The notes under the pieces are model-generated. The model did not search any database and was not told where the DNA came from. It saw nothing but the letters and a program-made list of their open reading frames with translations. From NCBI GenBank assembly GCA_035707965.1, contig DASSTJ010000033.1:1-37454 (forward strand): DNA of 37,454 nt, given 5' to 3'. This document shows, piece by piece, positions 15,891 through 24,981 of the stretch. The translations under genes were made by a program, and so were the position numbers. How positions within the stretch are numbered: position 1 is the stretch's first letter; every line of letters starts with the position of its first letter. This DNA is from DASSTJ01 sp035707965. Its GTDB lineage: Bacteria > Actinomycetota > Actinomycetes > Actinomycetales > Angustibacteraceae.

Positions 15891-18800
15891 GTGTTCCGCA
15901 AGGTCCTGGTCGCCAACCGCGGCGAGATCGCCGTCCGCGCCTTCCGAGCCGCGACCGAGCTGGGGGCACAGACCGTGGCCGTGTTCCCGGTGGAGGACCG
16001 ACGCAGCGAGCACCGGTCCAAGGCCGACGAGTCGTACGAGATCGGGACCCCGGGCCACCCGGTGCGTGCCTACCTGGACCCGTCGGAGATCGTGCGCGTG
16101 GCGCTGGAGTCGGGCGCTGACGCGGTGTACCCGGGCTACGGCTTCCTCTCCGAGAACCCGGCGCTGTCCCAGGCGTGCGCCGACGCCGGCCTCACGTTCG
16201 TGGGCCCACCCACCGACGTCCTGCACCTGACGGGCAACAAGGCGCGCGCGATCGCCGCCGCCCGCGAGGCCGGGCTGCCGGTGCTCGCGGGCGCTCCACC
16301 GAGCAGTGACGTCGACGAGCTCCTGGCCGCAGCGCCGGACGTCGGGCTGCCGGTGTTCGTCAAGGCCGTCGCCGGGGGCGGCGGTCGCGGGATGCGACGC
16401 GTGGAACGGGCTGAGGACCTGCGCGACGCCATCGAGTCGGCCATGCGGGAGGCCGAGAGCGCGTTCGGTGACCCGACCGTCTTCCTCGAGCACGCCGTGG
16501 TCTCGCCCCGGCACATCGAGGTGCAGGTGCTCGCCGACGCCGCAGGCGACGTCATCCACCTCTACGAACGCGACTGCTCGGTGCAGCGACGGCACCAGAA
16601 GGTGGTCGAGATCGCGCCGGCACCGAACCTCGACCACGCCCTTCGTGACCGCATCTGCGCCGACGCCGTCGCCTTCGCCCGGCACATCGGCTACGTCAAC
16701 GCGGGCACGGTCGAGTTCCTCCTGGCTCCCGACGGCCACTACGTGTTCATCGAGATGAACCCGCGCATCCAGGTGGAGCACACGGTCACCGAGGAGGTGA
16801 CGGACGTCGACCTCGTGCAGTCCCAGCTGAGGATCGCGAGCGGCGAGACCCTGGCCGAGCTCGGTCTGAGCCAGGAGCGCATCCGAGTCAACGGCGCGGC
16901 CCTGCAGTGCCGCATCACGACCGAGGACCCGGCCAACGGGTTCCGTCCCGACACCGGCACGATCTCCACCTACCGGTCCGCCGGCGGGGCCGGCGTCCGG
17001 CTCGACGGCGGCACGGTGTTCGTCGGCGCCGAGGTGAGCGCCCACTTCGACTCGATGCTCGTCAAGCTCACCTGTCGCGGCCGCGACTTCACGACGGCCG
17101 TCCGCCGGGCACGGCGCGCGCTCGCGGAGTTCCGCATCCGCGGCGTGACGACGAACATCCCGTTCCTGCAGTCGCTGCTGGAGCAGCCCGACTTCGTCGC
17201 CGGCCGCCTCTCCACCTCGTTCATCGAGGAGCGGCCCGAGCTGCTCCACGCCCGCGTGCCGGCGGACCGCGGATCGAAGCTGCTCAGCTACCTCGCCCAC
17301 GTCACGGTGAACCAGCCGCACGGACCGTCGTCCGGCCAGGCGGACCCCGCCACCAAGCTGCCCCACGTCGACCTCGACGCACCGGTGCCACCCGGCGCCC
17401 GCGACCGCCTGCTGCGCAGCGGGCCCGAGGAGTTCGCCCGGTCACTGCGGCAGCAGACCGCGGTCGCCGTCACCGACACGACCTTCCGTGACGCCCACCA
17501 GTCACTGCTCGCGACGCGCGTGCGCACGCGGGACCTCCTGGCGGCTGCTGGTCACGAGGCGCGCCTGCTGCCCCAGCTCTGGAGCGTCGAGGCCTGGGGA
17601 GGCGCCACCTACGACGTCAGCCTCCGCTTCTTGTCGGAGGACCCGTGGGAGCGCCTGGCACGTCTGCGCGAGGCCATGCCCAACCTGTGCTTGCAGATGC
17701 TGCTGCGCGGCCGCAACACCGTGGGCTACACGCCGTACCCCACCGAGGTGACCGACGCCTTCGTCGAGGAGGCCGCGCGGACCGGCGTCGACGTCTTCCG
17801 TGTCTTCGACGCGCTCAACGACGTGGAGCAGATGCGTCCTGCCATCGACGCGGTGCGCGCCACCGGCACGGCGGTCGCCGAGGTCGCGCTCTGCTACACC
17901 TCGGACCTGTCCCACCCGGGCGAGAAGCTGTACACGCTCGACTACTACCTGCGCCTGGCGGAGCGGATCGTCGATGCGGGCGCCCACGTGCTTGCGGTCA
18001 AGGACATGGCGGGGCTGCTGCGGGCACCGGCCGCTCGCACCCTCGTCAGAGCGCTGCGCGAGCGCTTCGACCTGCCGGTCCACCTGCACACCCACGACAC
18101 GCCTGGCGGGCAGCTGGCCACCCTGCTGGCGGCGATCGACGCCGGGGTCGACGCGGTCGACGTCGCGAGCGCCTCCATGTCGGGCACCACGAGCCAGCCG
18201 CCGATGTCGGCGCTCGTCGCCGCCACGGACCACACCGACCGCGCGACCGGCCTCGACCTGCAGGCGGTCTGCGACCTCGAGCCGTACTGGGAGGCGGTGC
18301 GCCGCCTGTACCGACCGTTCGAGTCGGGACTGCCCTCGCCGACAGGCCGCGTCTACGAGCACGAGATCCCGGGGGGACAGCTCTCGAACCTCCGCCAGCA
18401 AGCGATCGCTCTCGGCCTCGGCGAACGGTTCGAGGCCATCGAGGACACCTACGCGGCCGCCAACCGCATCCTCGGCGACCTCGTGAAGGTGACGCCCAGC
18501 AGCAAGGTGGTCGGCGACCTGGCGCTGGCTCTCGTCGGCCGGGGGGCGGACCCCGACGACTTCGAGGCCAACCCGCAGGACTACGACGTCCCCGACTCGG
18601 TGATCGGGTTTCTGCAGGGCGAGCTCGGCGACCCGCCCGGCGGCTGGCCGGAGCCCTTCCGCAGCAAGGCGCTCGCCGGGCGCAGCACCTCGCGTCCTCG
18701 CTTGGCCGAGCTGGGGGCGGACGACGTCGCCGGCCTGACGACGGACCGCCGCGCGACGCTCAACCGGCTGCTCTTCCCCGCGCCGACGCGCGACTTCGAG

Positions 18801-19271
18801 GCCAACCTCGAGCGCTACAGCGACCTGTCGGTGCTGCCGACGGACGCGTTCTGGCACGGCCTGCCCTCCACCGGTGAGGTCGAGGTCGACATCGAGCCGG
18901 GCAAGCGGCTGCACATCGGCCTGCAGAGCATCGGCGAGGTCGACGAGCGCGGTCTGCGCACGGTCTGGTGCACCCTGAACGGCCAGCTCCGGCCGGTGCA
19001 GACCCGCGACGAGAACGCCGAGGTGGACGTACGCCTGGCGGAGAAGGCGGACCCCTCGAACCCCGGGCAGGTGCCGGCGCCCTTCGCCGGCATGGTCTCG
19101 GTGACGGTCGAGGAGGGCAGCACCGTTGCGGCAGGCGACAACGTCGCGACCATCGAGGCCATGAAGATGGAGGCGGGCATCACGACGCCCGTGGCCGGCA
19201 CCGTGCGACGGGTGGCGATCGCTGCCCAGCAGCAGGTGGAGGGCGGAGACCTGCTCGTCGTCGTCGAGTGA
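15891..19271 (+). CDS. pyc: Pyruvate carboxylase
   Basis: A complete 1126-residue biotin enzyme converting pyruvate, bicarbonate and ATP to oxaloacetate, the main anaplerotic route in many actinobacteria. The biotin carboxylase domain fills about residues 1-450, starting FRKVLVANRGEIAVRAFRA and including the ATP-grasp glycine loop and ERDCSVQRRHQKVVEIAPAP. The carboxyltransferase domain follows from about 520 (TDTTFRDAHQSLLATRVRT, CLQMLLRGRN, then the LHTHDTPGGQ metal-binding region). The C-terminal biotin carrier domain has EAMKME, with the biotinylated Lys near residue 1092. Start is a GTG with GGAGG five bases upstream. It ends 39 bases from the convergent DUF2207 gene. Confidence 0.97.
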   Translation: MFRKVLVANRGEIAVRAFRAATELGAQTVAVFPVEDRRSEHRSKADESYEIGTPGHPVRAYLDPSEIVRVALESGADAVYPGYGFLSENPALSQACADAGLTFVGPPTDVLHLTGNKARAIAAAREAGLPVLAGAPPSSDVDELLAAAPDVGLPVFVKAVAGGGGRGMRRVERAEDLRDAIESAMREAESAFGDPTVFLEHAVVSPRHIEVQVLADAAGDVIHLYERDCSVQRRHQKVVEIAPAPNLDHALRDRICADAVAFARHIGYVNAGTVEFLLAPDGHYVFIEMNPRIQVEHTVTEEVTDVDLVQSQLRIASGETLAELGLSQERIRVNGAALQCRITTEDPANGFRPDTGTISTYRSAGGAGVRLDGGTVFVGAEVSAHFDSMLVKLTCRGRDFTTAVRRARRALAEFRIRGVTTNIPFLQSLLEQPDFVAGRLSTSFIEERPELLHARVPADRGSKLLSYLAHVTVNQPHGPSSGQADPATKLPHVDLDAPVPPGARDRLLRSGPEEFARSLRQQTAVAVTDTTFRDAHQSLLATRVRTRDLLAAAGHEARLLPQLWSVEAWGGATYDVSLRFLSEDPWERLARLREAMPNLCLQMLLRGRNTVGYTPYPTEVTDAFVEEAARTGVDVFRVFDALNDVEQMRPAIDAVRATGTAVAEVALCYTSDLSHPGEKLYTLDYYLRLAERIVDAGAHVLAVKDMAGLLRAPAARTLVRALRERFDLPVHLHTHDTPGGQLATLLAAIDAGVDAVDVASASMSGTTSQPPMSALVAATDHTDRATGLDLQAVCDLEPYWEAVRRLYRPFESGLPSPTGRVYEHEIPGGQLSNLRQQAIALGLGERFEAIEDTYAAANRILGDLVKVTPSSKVVGDLALALVGRGADPDDFEANPQDYDVPDSVIGFLQGELGDPPGGWPEPFRSKALAGRSTSRPRLAELGADDVAGLTTDRRATLNRLLFPAPTRDFEANLERYSDLSVLPTDAFWHGLPSTGEVEVDIEPGKRLHIGLQSIGEVDERGLRTVWCTLNGQLRPVQTRDENAEVDVRLAEKADPSNPGQVPAPFAGMVSVTVEEGSTVAAGDNVATIEAMKMEAGITTPVAGTVRRVAIAAQQQVEGGDLLVVVE

Positions 19272-19310
19272 CGCTGACGACGAGCTGGCGGACCCCCTGC
19301 GGCGGCCTGG

Positions 19311-21215
19311 CTACCAGGAGCCGCCACCACCGCCTCCCCCACCGCCACCGCTGAACCCGCCACCGCTGGAGAAGCCGCTGCCACCGGACGACGCCGGCGT
19401 CGACACCAGCGCGCTGTTCGCCGTGGTCTCGAAGCCGCTCATGCTGTTGCCGAGCGCGAGGAACGTCCAGGACGGCGAGTAGCCGGTGTACCAGGTGGGT
19501 TGGACCGGGTGGATGCGACCTTCGCGCGCCAGCTGGTCGAAGATGCCGGCCCACCGCTCGGCCACCCCGAAGATGATGGCGTACGGCAGGTACCGGCTGA
19601 AGACGTCCTGACCTTCCTCGAACTTGATCTGGTCGGCCTCCGCCGTCGTGAGGTAGAGACGGAAACCCTCAGCCTGCGCCAGCACGGCCGAGCCCGTGGC
19701 GGTGCGGGCCGGCATACGACCGGCGAGCAGCACGACGACGAGGCCACCGAGGAAGAGCGCCAGCGCGATGATGGCGGCGCTGCCACCGATGGCCGGGATG
19801 CCGAGGAAGGCGGCGAAGAAGCCGAGCGCGCACAGCGCGATCCCGCCGAATCGGTAGAGGTTGCGCACGCTGTTGGGGTTGCCTCGGAACCACCCGCGCC
19901 GCGTGACGTCGTCGTAGAGGCGCAGCTGCGTGGCATGGAGGTCGGAGGCGAAGGTGTTCTTCAGGGCACTCATCGTGACCTCGTTGCGGCCCTTGAAGAT
20001 CGCCTGCATGAGCGAGAGCTCGTACGGCTCGAGCGGTGTGTCGGGTGCCGGCAGCACCACGACGAGCCGCCAGTCCTTGACCGGCTTGTTCGGCTTGCTC
20101 GGCGGCACCTCCTCGATGCGCAGGTAGCCGCGGACGGCGAGGTCGATGATCGTGGCCGTGACGTCCACGGTGTTGGCCTGCTCGTCGATGAGCGTGCCGA
20201 TCTGCCCCGGGTGCAGGCCCTCCGGTGGGGTGAACTGGACGGCGACGTTGCGGTCGTGCCGCGTGACCGGCGCGACCTCGCCGGGGTTCCCGTGCACGGG
20301 CAGCAGGCCGGGCGTGAGGCCGACGAACTGCGAGTCGCGGCCGCGCTTGTGCACCAGCCACGCCATGCCGCCGGCGAGGAGAGCGAACAGCGCCACACCG
20401 GCGCCAGCGAAGGCCGGGTGGATGTCGGTGAGCTGGGCGAGTCCGGTCTTGGGGGCGTCCTGGATGATCGGCGACGCGTCGGTCACCGTGCCCGTCGGGT
20501 ACGCGAGCAGGATGCTCATGCCCTGACCGGGCTGCAGGTGGGTGGCGCTGAACGTCGACGTCGCGCCGGCCTTGGCCGGGCAGGTGTCCGTGCTGCCCCG
20601 CACGCCGCGGAAGCACTGGACCGCCAGCGGGTCGGCCGACGCGGTGACCGTGACGGACGCGGACGCGATCGGCACCTCCCACTGGTCGCCCGTGATGTTC
20701 CAGTACAGCTCGTCGTGCGGGGCCAGCGTGCGCCCATCCGGCGCCGTCGTCGGCTGGCTGATGCTGTTGAACGCCCCTCGCACGGTGTAGTCGAGCACGT
20801 AGGTCTTCGTGCCGCTCACGGTCTTGTCGGGGCTGCCGATCCGGATGTGCGTGATGCTGCCCTCGTCGCTGACCTCGGCGTCGTCCGGGGCGTCGGGGCT
20901 GCTGACCTTCACGTCCTCGACGGGGTAGACGCGCACCTTGTCGCTGCCCGTGGCTGCCGGGTCGTAGCTGAACTGCGTGCGCAGGTCACGGTAGATGCCG
21001 TGGTGCTCGCTGCCGGCGAACGTGTACCGGATCGTCTCGCGCACGTGGATGCTGCCGTCGCTGCGCACGTCCACCCGCGCCTGGTACGACGGGATGGACT
21101 CGCCCGGGTCGGCCGTGGCGGTCGGAGCACCGACCAGCAGGGCCGCGGCCGCGACGAGCAGCGCCAGGACCGCCCGGCGCACGTGGCTCATCGAGCCGAG
21201 GCACGGCGTCCGCAT
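19311..21215 (-). CDS. DUF2207 domain membrane protein with Gly-rich tail
   Basis: A 634-residue predicted envelope protein. A signal peptide (about residues 1-37, ending ATATADPG) is followed by the extracytoplasmic DUF2207 domain, including SYQARVDVRSDGSIHVRETIRYTF and the HHGIYRDL motif. A membrane helix near residue 270, a cytoplasmic winged-helix-like region, a pair of helices near 450-500 and a C-terminal low-complexity glycine/serine tail (SGGGFSGGGGGG...SW) follow. This architecture is common in Gram-positive DUF2207 proteins, whose function is unknown. The ATG at 21215 overlaps the smpB stop as TGATG and has GGAGG upstream, so translation is coupled to smpB. A second ATG at 21191 is possible. 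Confidence 0.9.
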   Translation of the reverse strand: MRTPCLGSMSHVRRAVLALLVAAAALLVGAPTATADPGESIPSYQARVDVRSDGSIHVRETIRYTFAGSEHHGIYRDLRTQFSYDPAATGSDKVRVYPVEDVKVSSPDAPDDAEVSDEGSITHIRIGSPDKTVSGTKTYVLDYTVRGAFNSISQPTTAPDGRTLAPHDELYWNITGDQWEVPIASASVTVTASADPLAVQCFRGVRGSTDTCPAKAGATSTFSATHLQPGQGMSILLAYPTGTVTDASPIIQDAPKTGLAQLTDIHPAFAGAGVALFALLAGGMAWLVHKRGRDSQFVGLTPGLLPVHGNPGEVAPVTRHDRNVAVQFTPPEGLHPGQIGTLIDEQANTVDVTATIIDLAVRGYLRIEEVPPSKPNKPVKDWRLVVVLPAPDTPLEPYELSLMQAIFKGRNEVTMSALKNTFASDLHATQLRLYDDVTRRGWFRGNPNSVRNLYRFGGIALCALGFFAAFLGIPAIGGSAAIIALALFLGGLVVVLLAGRMPARTATGSAVLAQAEGFRLYLTTAEADQIKFEEGQDVFSRYLPYAIIFGVAERWAGIFDQLAREGRIHPVQPTWYTGYSPSWTFLALGNSMSGFETTANSALVSTPASSGGSGFSSGGGFSGGGGGGGGGGSW

Positions 21216-21691
21216 CAGACCTCCCTGCGCGCCATGGCACGGGCGGCTTCGCGGTTGTCCTGCCGCTCCCGCAGGGCCTGGCGCTTGTCGTAGTTCTTCT
21301 TGCCTCGGGCGACGGCGATCTCGACCTTCGCCCTGCCGTCGAGGAAGTACAGCGACAGCGGCACGATCGTGAGGCCCTTCTCCCGCGTCGCCTCGGCCAG
21401 TCGCTCGATCTCGTGCGCGTGCAGCAGCAGCTTGCGCCGGCGCCGCGGCTCGTGGTTCGTCCAGGTGCCAGCCGTGTACTCGGGGATGTGCACGCCGAGG
21501 AGCCATGCCTCGCCGTCCGAGATCTCGGCGAACCCGTCGACGAGGGAGGCCCGACCCGCCCGCAGCGACTTCACCTCGGTGCCGGTGAGCACCAGGCCGG
21601 CCTCGAGCACGTCCTCGATGTGGAAGTCGTGTCGGGCCTTGCGGTTGCTGGCAACCAGCCTGCGCCCCTGCTCCTTCACCACCGCCGCCAC
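21215..21691 (-). CDS. smpB: SsrA-binding protein SmpB
   Basis: A 158-residue SmpB, which binds the tRNA-like part of tmRNA and delivers it to stalled ribosomes. Family blocks are clear: ASNRKARHDFHIEDVLEAGLVLTGTEVKSLRAGRASLVDGF, then the LLLHAHEIERL core, LYFLDGRAKVEIAVARGKKNYDKRQ, and a basic C-terminal tail that inserts into the mRNA channel. The start is a GTG; 21691 is listed, but GTGs at 21682 and 21679 are equally acceptable by sequence. It lies 74 bases after the M23 peptidase gene and overlaps the DUF2207 gene by one base. The cognate ssrA is in the same window. Confidence 0.96.
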   Translation of the reverse strand: MAAVVKEQGRRLVASNRKARHDFHIEDVLEAGLVLTGTEVKSLRAGRASLVDGFAEISDGEAWLLGVHIPEYTAGTWTNHEPRRRRKLLLHAHEIERLAEATREKGLTIVPLSLYFLDGRAKVEIAVARGKKNYDKRQALRERQDNREAARAMARREV

Positions 21692-21765
21692 CGCCTCAGG
21701 TCAGTCCACGTCGCGGCGCCGACCGTCGGCGCCTTCGGACCGGGACAACCTATCGGCAGTGCCCG

Positions 21766-23022
21766 TCAGAGCCAGCGCCGTGGGTTCTTCGGGACGCCGT
21801 TCTCGTACGTCTCGAAGTGCAGGTGGCACCCCGTCGATGAACCGGTCGTGCCGGAGTAGGCGATCAGCTGGCCACGCGAGACGTGGCCGCCGTGGACCAC
21901 GATGCGCGACAGGTGGTTGTACGTCGTCGACAGGCCGACACCCCGCACGTACCCGTTGTCGATCACGACGCGGTTGCCGTAGCCGCCAGCCCAGCCGGCG
22001 CTGACGACCGTGCCGGACGCCGCCGCGTGCACGGGCGTGCCGCACGCCACCGCGAAGTCCATGCCGGCGTGCAGCCGCCAGTAGTGGAGGATCGGGTGGT
22101 ACCGCATGCCGAACTCCGACGAGATCCAGCCTCCGTTCACCGGCCGCGAGAGGAAGCCACCCGTCGACTCGCTCGAGCTCGAGGCGTGGCCGCTCTTCTC
22201 AGCACGGATCCGGGCCTGACGGGCCAGCTCCGCAAGCTTCTTCTCCAGGGTGCGGCGTTCTGCCTCCAGCTGCGCGAGACGCTTCTTCTCGGCGGCCTTG
22301 CGCGCCTCGATGTGCGCGACCTGCGTCTTCTGGTCGGCGAGCAGCGCGTCGACCTTCGCCTTGGCGTCCGCCGCCGCCTTCTCTGCGGCCCTGGCGCGGG
22401 CGAGCGCCGCCTCCGCCTCCTTCTTGAGGACGGCCGTCTGCTCACGCACGGCCACGAGCCGAGCCTTGGTGGCCGTCGTCTGCGCGGCCAGCGCCTGCAG
22501 CTCGGCGAGCGCGTCGCCCTGGATGCGCATCGCCGTGTCGGCCAGCACCATGCGGTCGGCCAGGTCCTGCACGCTCGTCGCGTCGAGCGCGACGGACAGC
22601 TCTCCCAGCCCGCTGGTCTGGTAGGCCTGCCGGGCGATCCCGCCGATGGTGGACGTCGTCTCCTCGGACTTCGTCGCGTTGGCGGCCAGCTCGTCGAGAG
22701 CCTTCTGCTCGTTGGCCTTCGACACCGCGAGCTTCTGCCCGAGCTCGACGTCCTTGGCCTTCGCGGCCGCGAGCGTGCGCTGGGCGGCCGCCAGCTTGGC
22801 GCGGGCACCGGGCAGCTGCTGCTGGATCTGCTTCAGCCGCAGGTAGGCCTTCGCGAGATCCGCGCTCGTGTCCTCGAGATCTTGCTTCAGCTGGCTGATG
22901 CTGTGGTCGACCTTGCGCTTGCGGTCCTTGGGCCCGGCCTGTGCGGCCGGCGCCACCAACGTCGTGGTGAGCACCAGCGCGACCGCGCCGGCCAACAGCC
23001 GTGCCGTCCTGGGCAGACGCAT
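21766..23022 (-). CDS. Secreted coiled-coil M23 peptidase (EnvC/NlpD-like)
   Basis: A 418-residue exported protein. The signal peptide (about residues 1-29, ending APAAQA) is followed by a long coiled coil, about residues 35-275, rich in A, K, E, Q and L. Next come a Ser-rich linker and a C-terminal M23 domain. Zinc and catalytic residues are intact: HAGMDFAVACGTPVHA supplies the His and Asp, and GCHLHFE supplies the HxH. It should cut peptide cross-links in peptidoglycan. Lying directly after ftsX, with the EnvC-like coiled-coil-plus-M23 build, it is a candidate hydrolase switched on by FtsEX. The ATG at 23022 has GAGGAG about ten bases upstream. Confidence 0.93.
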   Translation of the reverse strand: MRLPRTARLLAGAVALVLTTTLVAPAAQAGPKDRKRKVDHSISQLKQDLEDTSADLAKAYLRLKQIQQQLPGARAKLAAAQRTLAAAKAKDVELGQKLAVSKANEQKALDELAANATKSEETTSTIGGIARQAYQTSGLGELSVALDATSVQDLADRMVLADTAMRIQGDALAELQALAAQTTATKARLVAVREQTAVLKKEAEAALARARAAEKAAADAKAKVDALLADQKTQVAHIEARKAAEKKRLAQLEAERRTLEKKLAELARQARIRAEKSGHASSSSESTGGFLSRPVNGGWISSEFGMRYHPILHYWRLHAGMDFAVACGTPVHAAASGTVVSAGWAGGYGNRVVIDNGYVRGVGLSTTYNHLSRIVVHGGHVSRGQLIAYSGTTGSSTGCHLHFETYENGVPKNPRRWL

Positions 23023-23081
23023 GAGACGGAGACTCCTCGGACACATCTCGTGACGGTCAGTGACTCTCATTGGTACCACAG

Positions 23082-23099
23082 GTCACACCCGTCACAGCG
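23082..23099 (+). promoter_or_regulatory. Tandem GTCACA repeat, possible MtrA site upstream of the M23 gene
   Basis: GTCACACCC is followed immediately by GTCACAGCG, a direct repeat with nine-base period, 60-77 bases before the M23 peptidase start. The two-component regulator MtrA of mycobacteria is known to bind loose GTCACAgcg-type direct repeats, and MtrA controls cell-wall hydrolases in actinobacteria. The match is by eye; binding is inferred. Confidence 0.45.
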
Positions 23100-23138
23100 C
23101 AACCGAGCTCGGAGCGTCCGATCCGGGCCGGCTCTGCC

Positions 23139-24047
23139 TCAGACGCGCAGGTAGCGCCGCATCGTCACGACCGACGACAGGATGGCGAGCACCACGCCGG
23201 CAGCCAGCAGGAGCGGCGCGATCGCCCACAGCTCGCTCACGGTGATGAACTGCAGCGAGCGCACTCGAGGCGCCAAGAAGTCCGTGATCCCCTGCTGCAC
23301 CCCCAGGTACAGCAGGCCGGTGGCGAGCACGGTGCCCACCACGGTCGCGAGCACCGCCTCCATGAGGAACGGCAGCTGGATCAGCCAGCTCGGCGCTCCC
23401 ACGAGGCGCATGATGCCGATCTCTCGCCGACGGCTGAAGGCGGAGAGCCGGACGGTCGTCGCGATGAGCAGGACGGCGGTCACGGCCATCACCACGGCGA
23501 GCCCGCGCGCGACCCAGGTGATCGCCCCGAGCACCGAGAACAGGTTGTCGAGCAGCTTGCGCGTGTCCGGCACCTGCTCGACGCCTGGCGCACCCCGGAA
23601 CGCGCTCGCCACCACGTCGAACTTCTGCGGGTCCGACAGCTTCACGCGGAAGCTCTCCGGCATCTGCTCCGGCGTGACGTTGTTGAGGATCGCGGAGTCC
23701 TTGAACTGCTCCTTGAAGTGCTGGTACGCCTCCTGCTTCGTCTCGAAGTAGACCTTCTGCACCAACGGCTTGAGCGAGTTCAGCTGCGCCTCGATCTCGT
23801 CACGCTGGGCCTGCGTGACCTCCCCGCTCGAGCAGGACGGGTACGGCGAGTCGTTGGGGCACAGGAAGATCGACACCTCGACCTTGTCGTACCAGAAGCC
23901 CTTCATCGTCGACACCTGAGCGCTGGCGAGCAGCGCCATGCCGAGCAGCAGCAACGAGATCATCGTCACCAGCACGACGGAGACGGTCATCGACAGGTTG
24001 CGGCGAAGCCCGATCCCGATCTCACTGAGCACGAACTGCAGGCGCAT
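23139..24047 (-). CDS. ftsX: Cell division protein FtsX
   Basis: A 302-residue permease-like protein with the FtsX layout: one N-terminal membrane helix (about 20-42), an extracytoplasmic domain of about 130 residues, and three C-terminal helices around 175-290. The external domain contains a cysteine pair (FLCPNDSPYPSC). The cytoplasmic motif RREIGIMRLVGAP is typical of FtsX. It pairs with FtsE at the division site and transmits ATP-driven changes to a peptidoglycan hydrolase outside. The ATG at 24047 has GAAGGAAG just upstream. It lies 63 bases after ftsE and 116 bases before the M23 peptidase gene. Confidence 0.95.
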   Translation of the reverse strand: MRLQFVLSEIGIGLRRNLSMTVSVVLVTMISLLLLGMALLASAQVSTMKGFWYDKVEVSIFLCPNDSPYPSCSSGEVTQAQRDEIEAQLNSLKPLVQKVYFETKQEAYQHFKEQFKDSAILNNVTPEQMPESFRVKLSDPQKFDVVASAFRGAPGVEQVPDTRKLLDNLFSVLGAITWVARGLAVVMAVTAVLLIATTVRLSAFSRRREIGIMRLVGAPSWLIQLPFLMEAVLATVVGTVLATGLLYLGVQQGITDFLAPRVRSLQFITVSELWAIAPLLLAAGVVLAILSSVVTMRRYLRV

Positions 24048-24110
24048 GGCTTCCTTCGGACGGTCGGGGCGGTGTCAGGAGATGGTCGGGGTCGGCGCGG
24101 GAGCAGGGCC

Positions 24111-24800
24111 TCAGCGTTGGTAGCCGTACACGCCGCGTGACTGGTCGCGGACGAGCCGGCCGTCCTCGAGCTCCACGACGCGCTTGCGCATCTGGTCGAC
24201 GATCTCGTCGTCGTGCGTGGCCATGAGGATCGTGGTGCCGGTGCGGTTGATCCGGTCGAGCAGCCGCATGATGCCGAGGCTGGTCGTGGGGTCGAGGTTG
24301 CCGGTCGGCTCGTCGGCCAGCAGGATCGCTGGGCGGTTCACGAACGCGCGCGCGATCGCGACGCGCTGCTGCTCGCCGCCCGACAGCTCGTGGGGCAGGC
24401 GCTTCTCCTTGCCCTCCAACCCGACCAGCTCGAGCGTCTCCGGAACCACCTGCGCGATCGTGTGCCGGGGTTTGCCGATGACCTGCAGGGCGAACGCCAC
24501 GTTCTGCGCCACGGTCTTGTTGGGCAGCAGCCGGAAGTCCTGGAAGACGGTGCCGATGGAACGGCGCAGCTTCGGCACCTTCCAGCTGGAGAGCGTCTGC
24601 AGGTTGCGGCCGGCGACGTGCACGGTGCCCGAGGTCGCCCGCTCCTCCTTGAGCACGAGGCGCAGCATCGTCGACTTGCCGGAGCCCGAGGCCCCGACCA
24701 CGAAGACGAACTCGCCGCGCTCGATGTCGACGCTGACCTTGTCGAGAGCGGGGCGCTGGCCGGTGGCATACACCTTGGTCACCGCATCGAACCGGATCAT
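24111..24800 (-). CDS. ftsE: Cell division ATP-binding protein FtsE
   Basis: A 229-residue ABC ATPase of the FtsE type: Walker A GASGSGKST near residue 38, the Q-loop region GTVFQDFRLLPNKTVAQNVAF, signature LSGGEQQRVAIARA, Walker B ILLADEPTGNLDP and the H-loop ATHDD. It binds FtsX on the cytoplasmic side and links ATP use to division and peptidoglycan cutting. The ATG at 24800 has only a weak SD. The order prfB-ftsE-ftsX-smpB is conserved in actinobacteria. A 178-base gap separates it from prfB. Confidence 0.96.
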   Translation of the reverse strand: MIRFDAVTKVYATGQRPALDKVSVDIERGEFVFVVGASGSGKSTMLRLVLKEERATSGTVHVAGRNLQTLSSWKVPKLRRSIGTVFQDFRLLPNKTVAQNVAFALQVIGKPRHTIAQVVPETLELVGLEGKEKRLPHELSGGEQQRVAIARAFVNRPAILLADEPTGNLDPTTSLGIMRLLDRINRTGTTILMATHDDEIVDQMRKRVVELEDGRLVRDQSRGVYGYQR

Positions 24801-24959
24801 CGTCGGGGAACGCCTCGCCGCAGACTCGTCCTGTCGAGACCGGCCATGCGGCCGGCTCGGCGACCGCTGCGGCCGCTCACCGATGGTACGTCGGCTGCCT
24901 CGCCGCTCCCCTTAACCAGGTGTCGTCGGTGCGTCGGGCCCGGCGTGGCGCCCTCCGTC

Positions 24960-24981
24960 TGAACCGGGCCGGCTCGGTTCA
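24960..24981 (-). terminator. Hairpin overlapping the prfB stop codon
   Basis: TGAACCGAGCC and GGCCCGGTTCA (read on the minus strand) form an 11-bp stem with one mismatch or wobble and almost no loop. The first three bases are the prfB stop codon. It may attenuate read-through into ftsE. There is no T tract. Confidence 0.4.

Noticed and set aside
15399..17366. 655-codon open frame on the minus strand
   Set aside because: It is antisense to pyc and part of the oxidase gene, with no recognisable domain; the plus-strand pyc protein is unmistakable.
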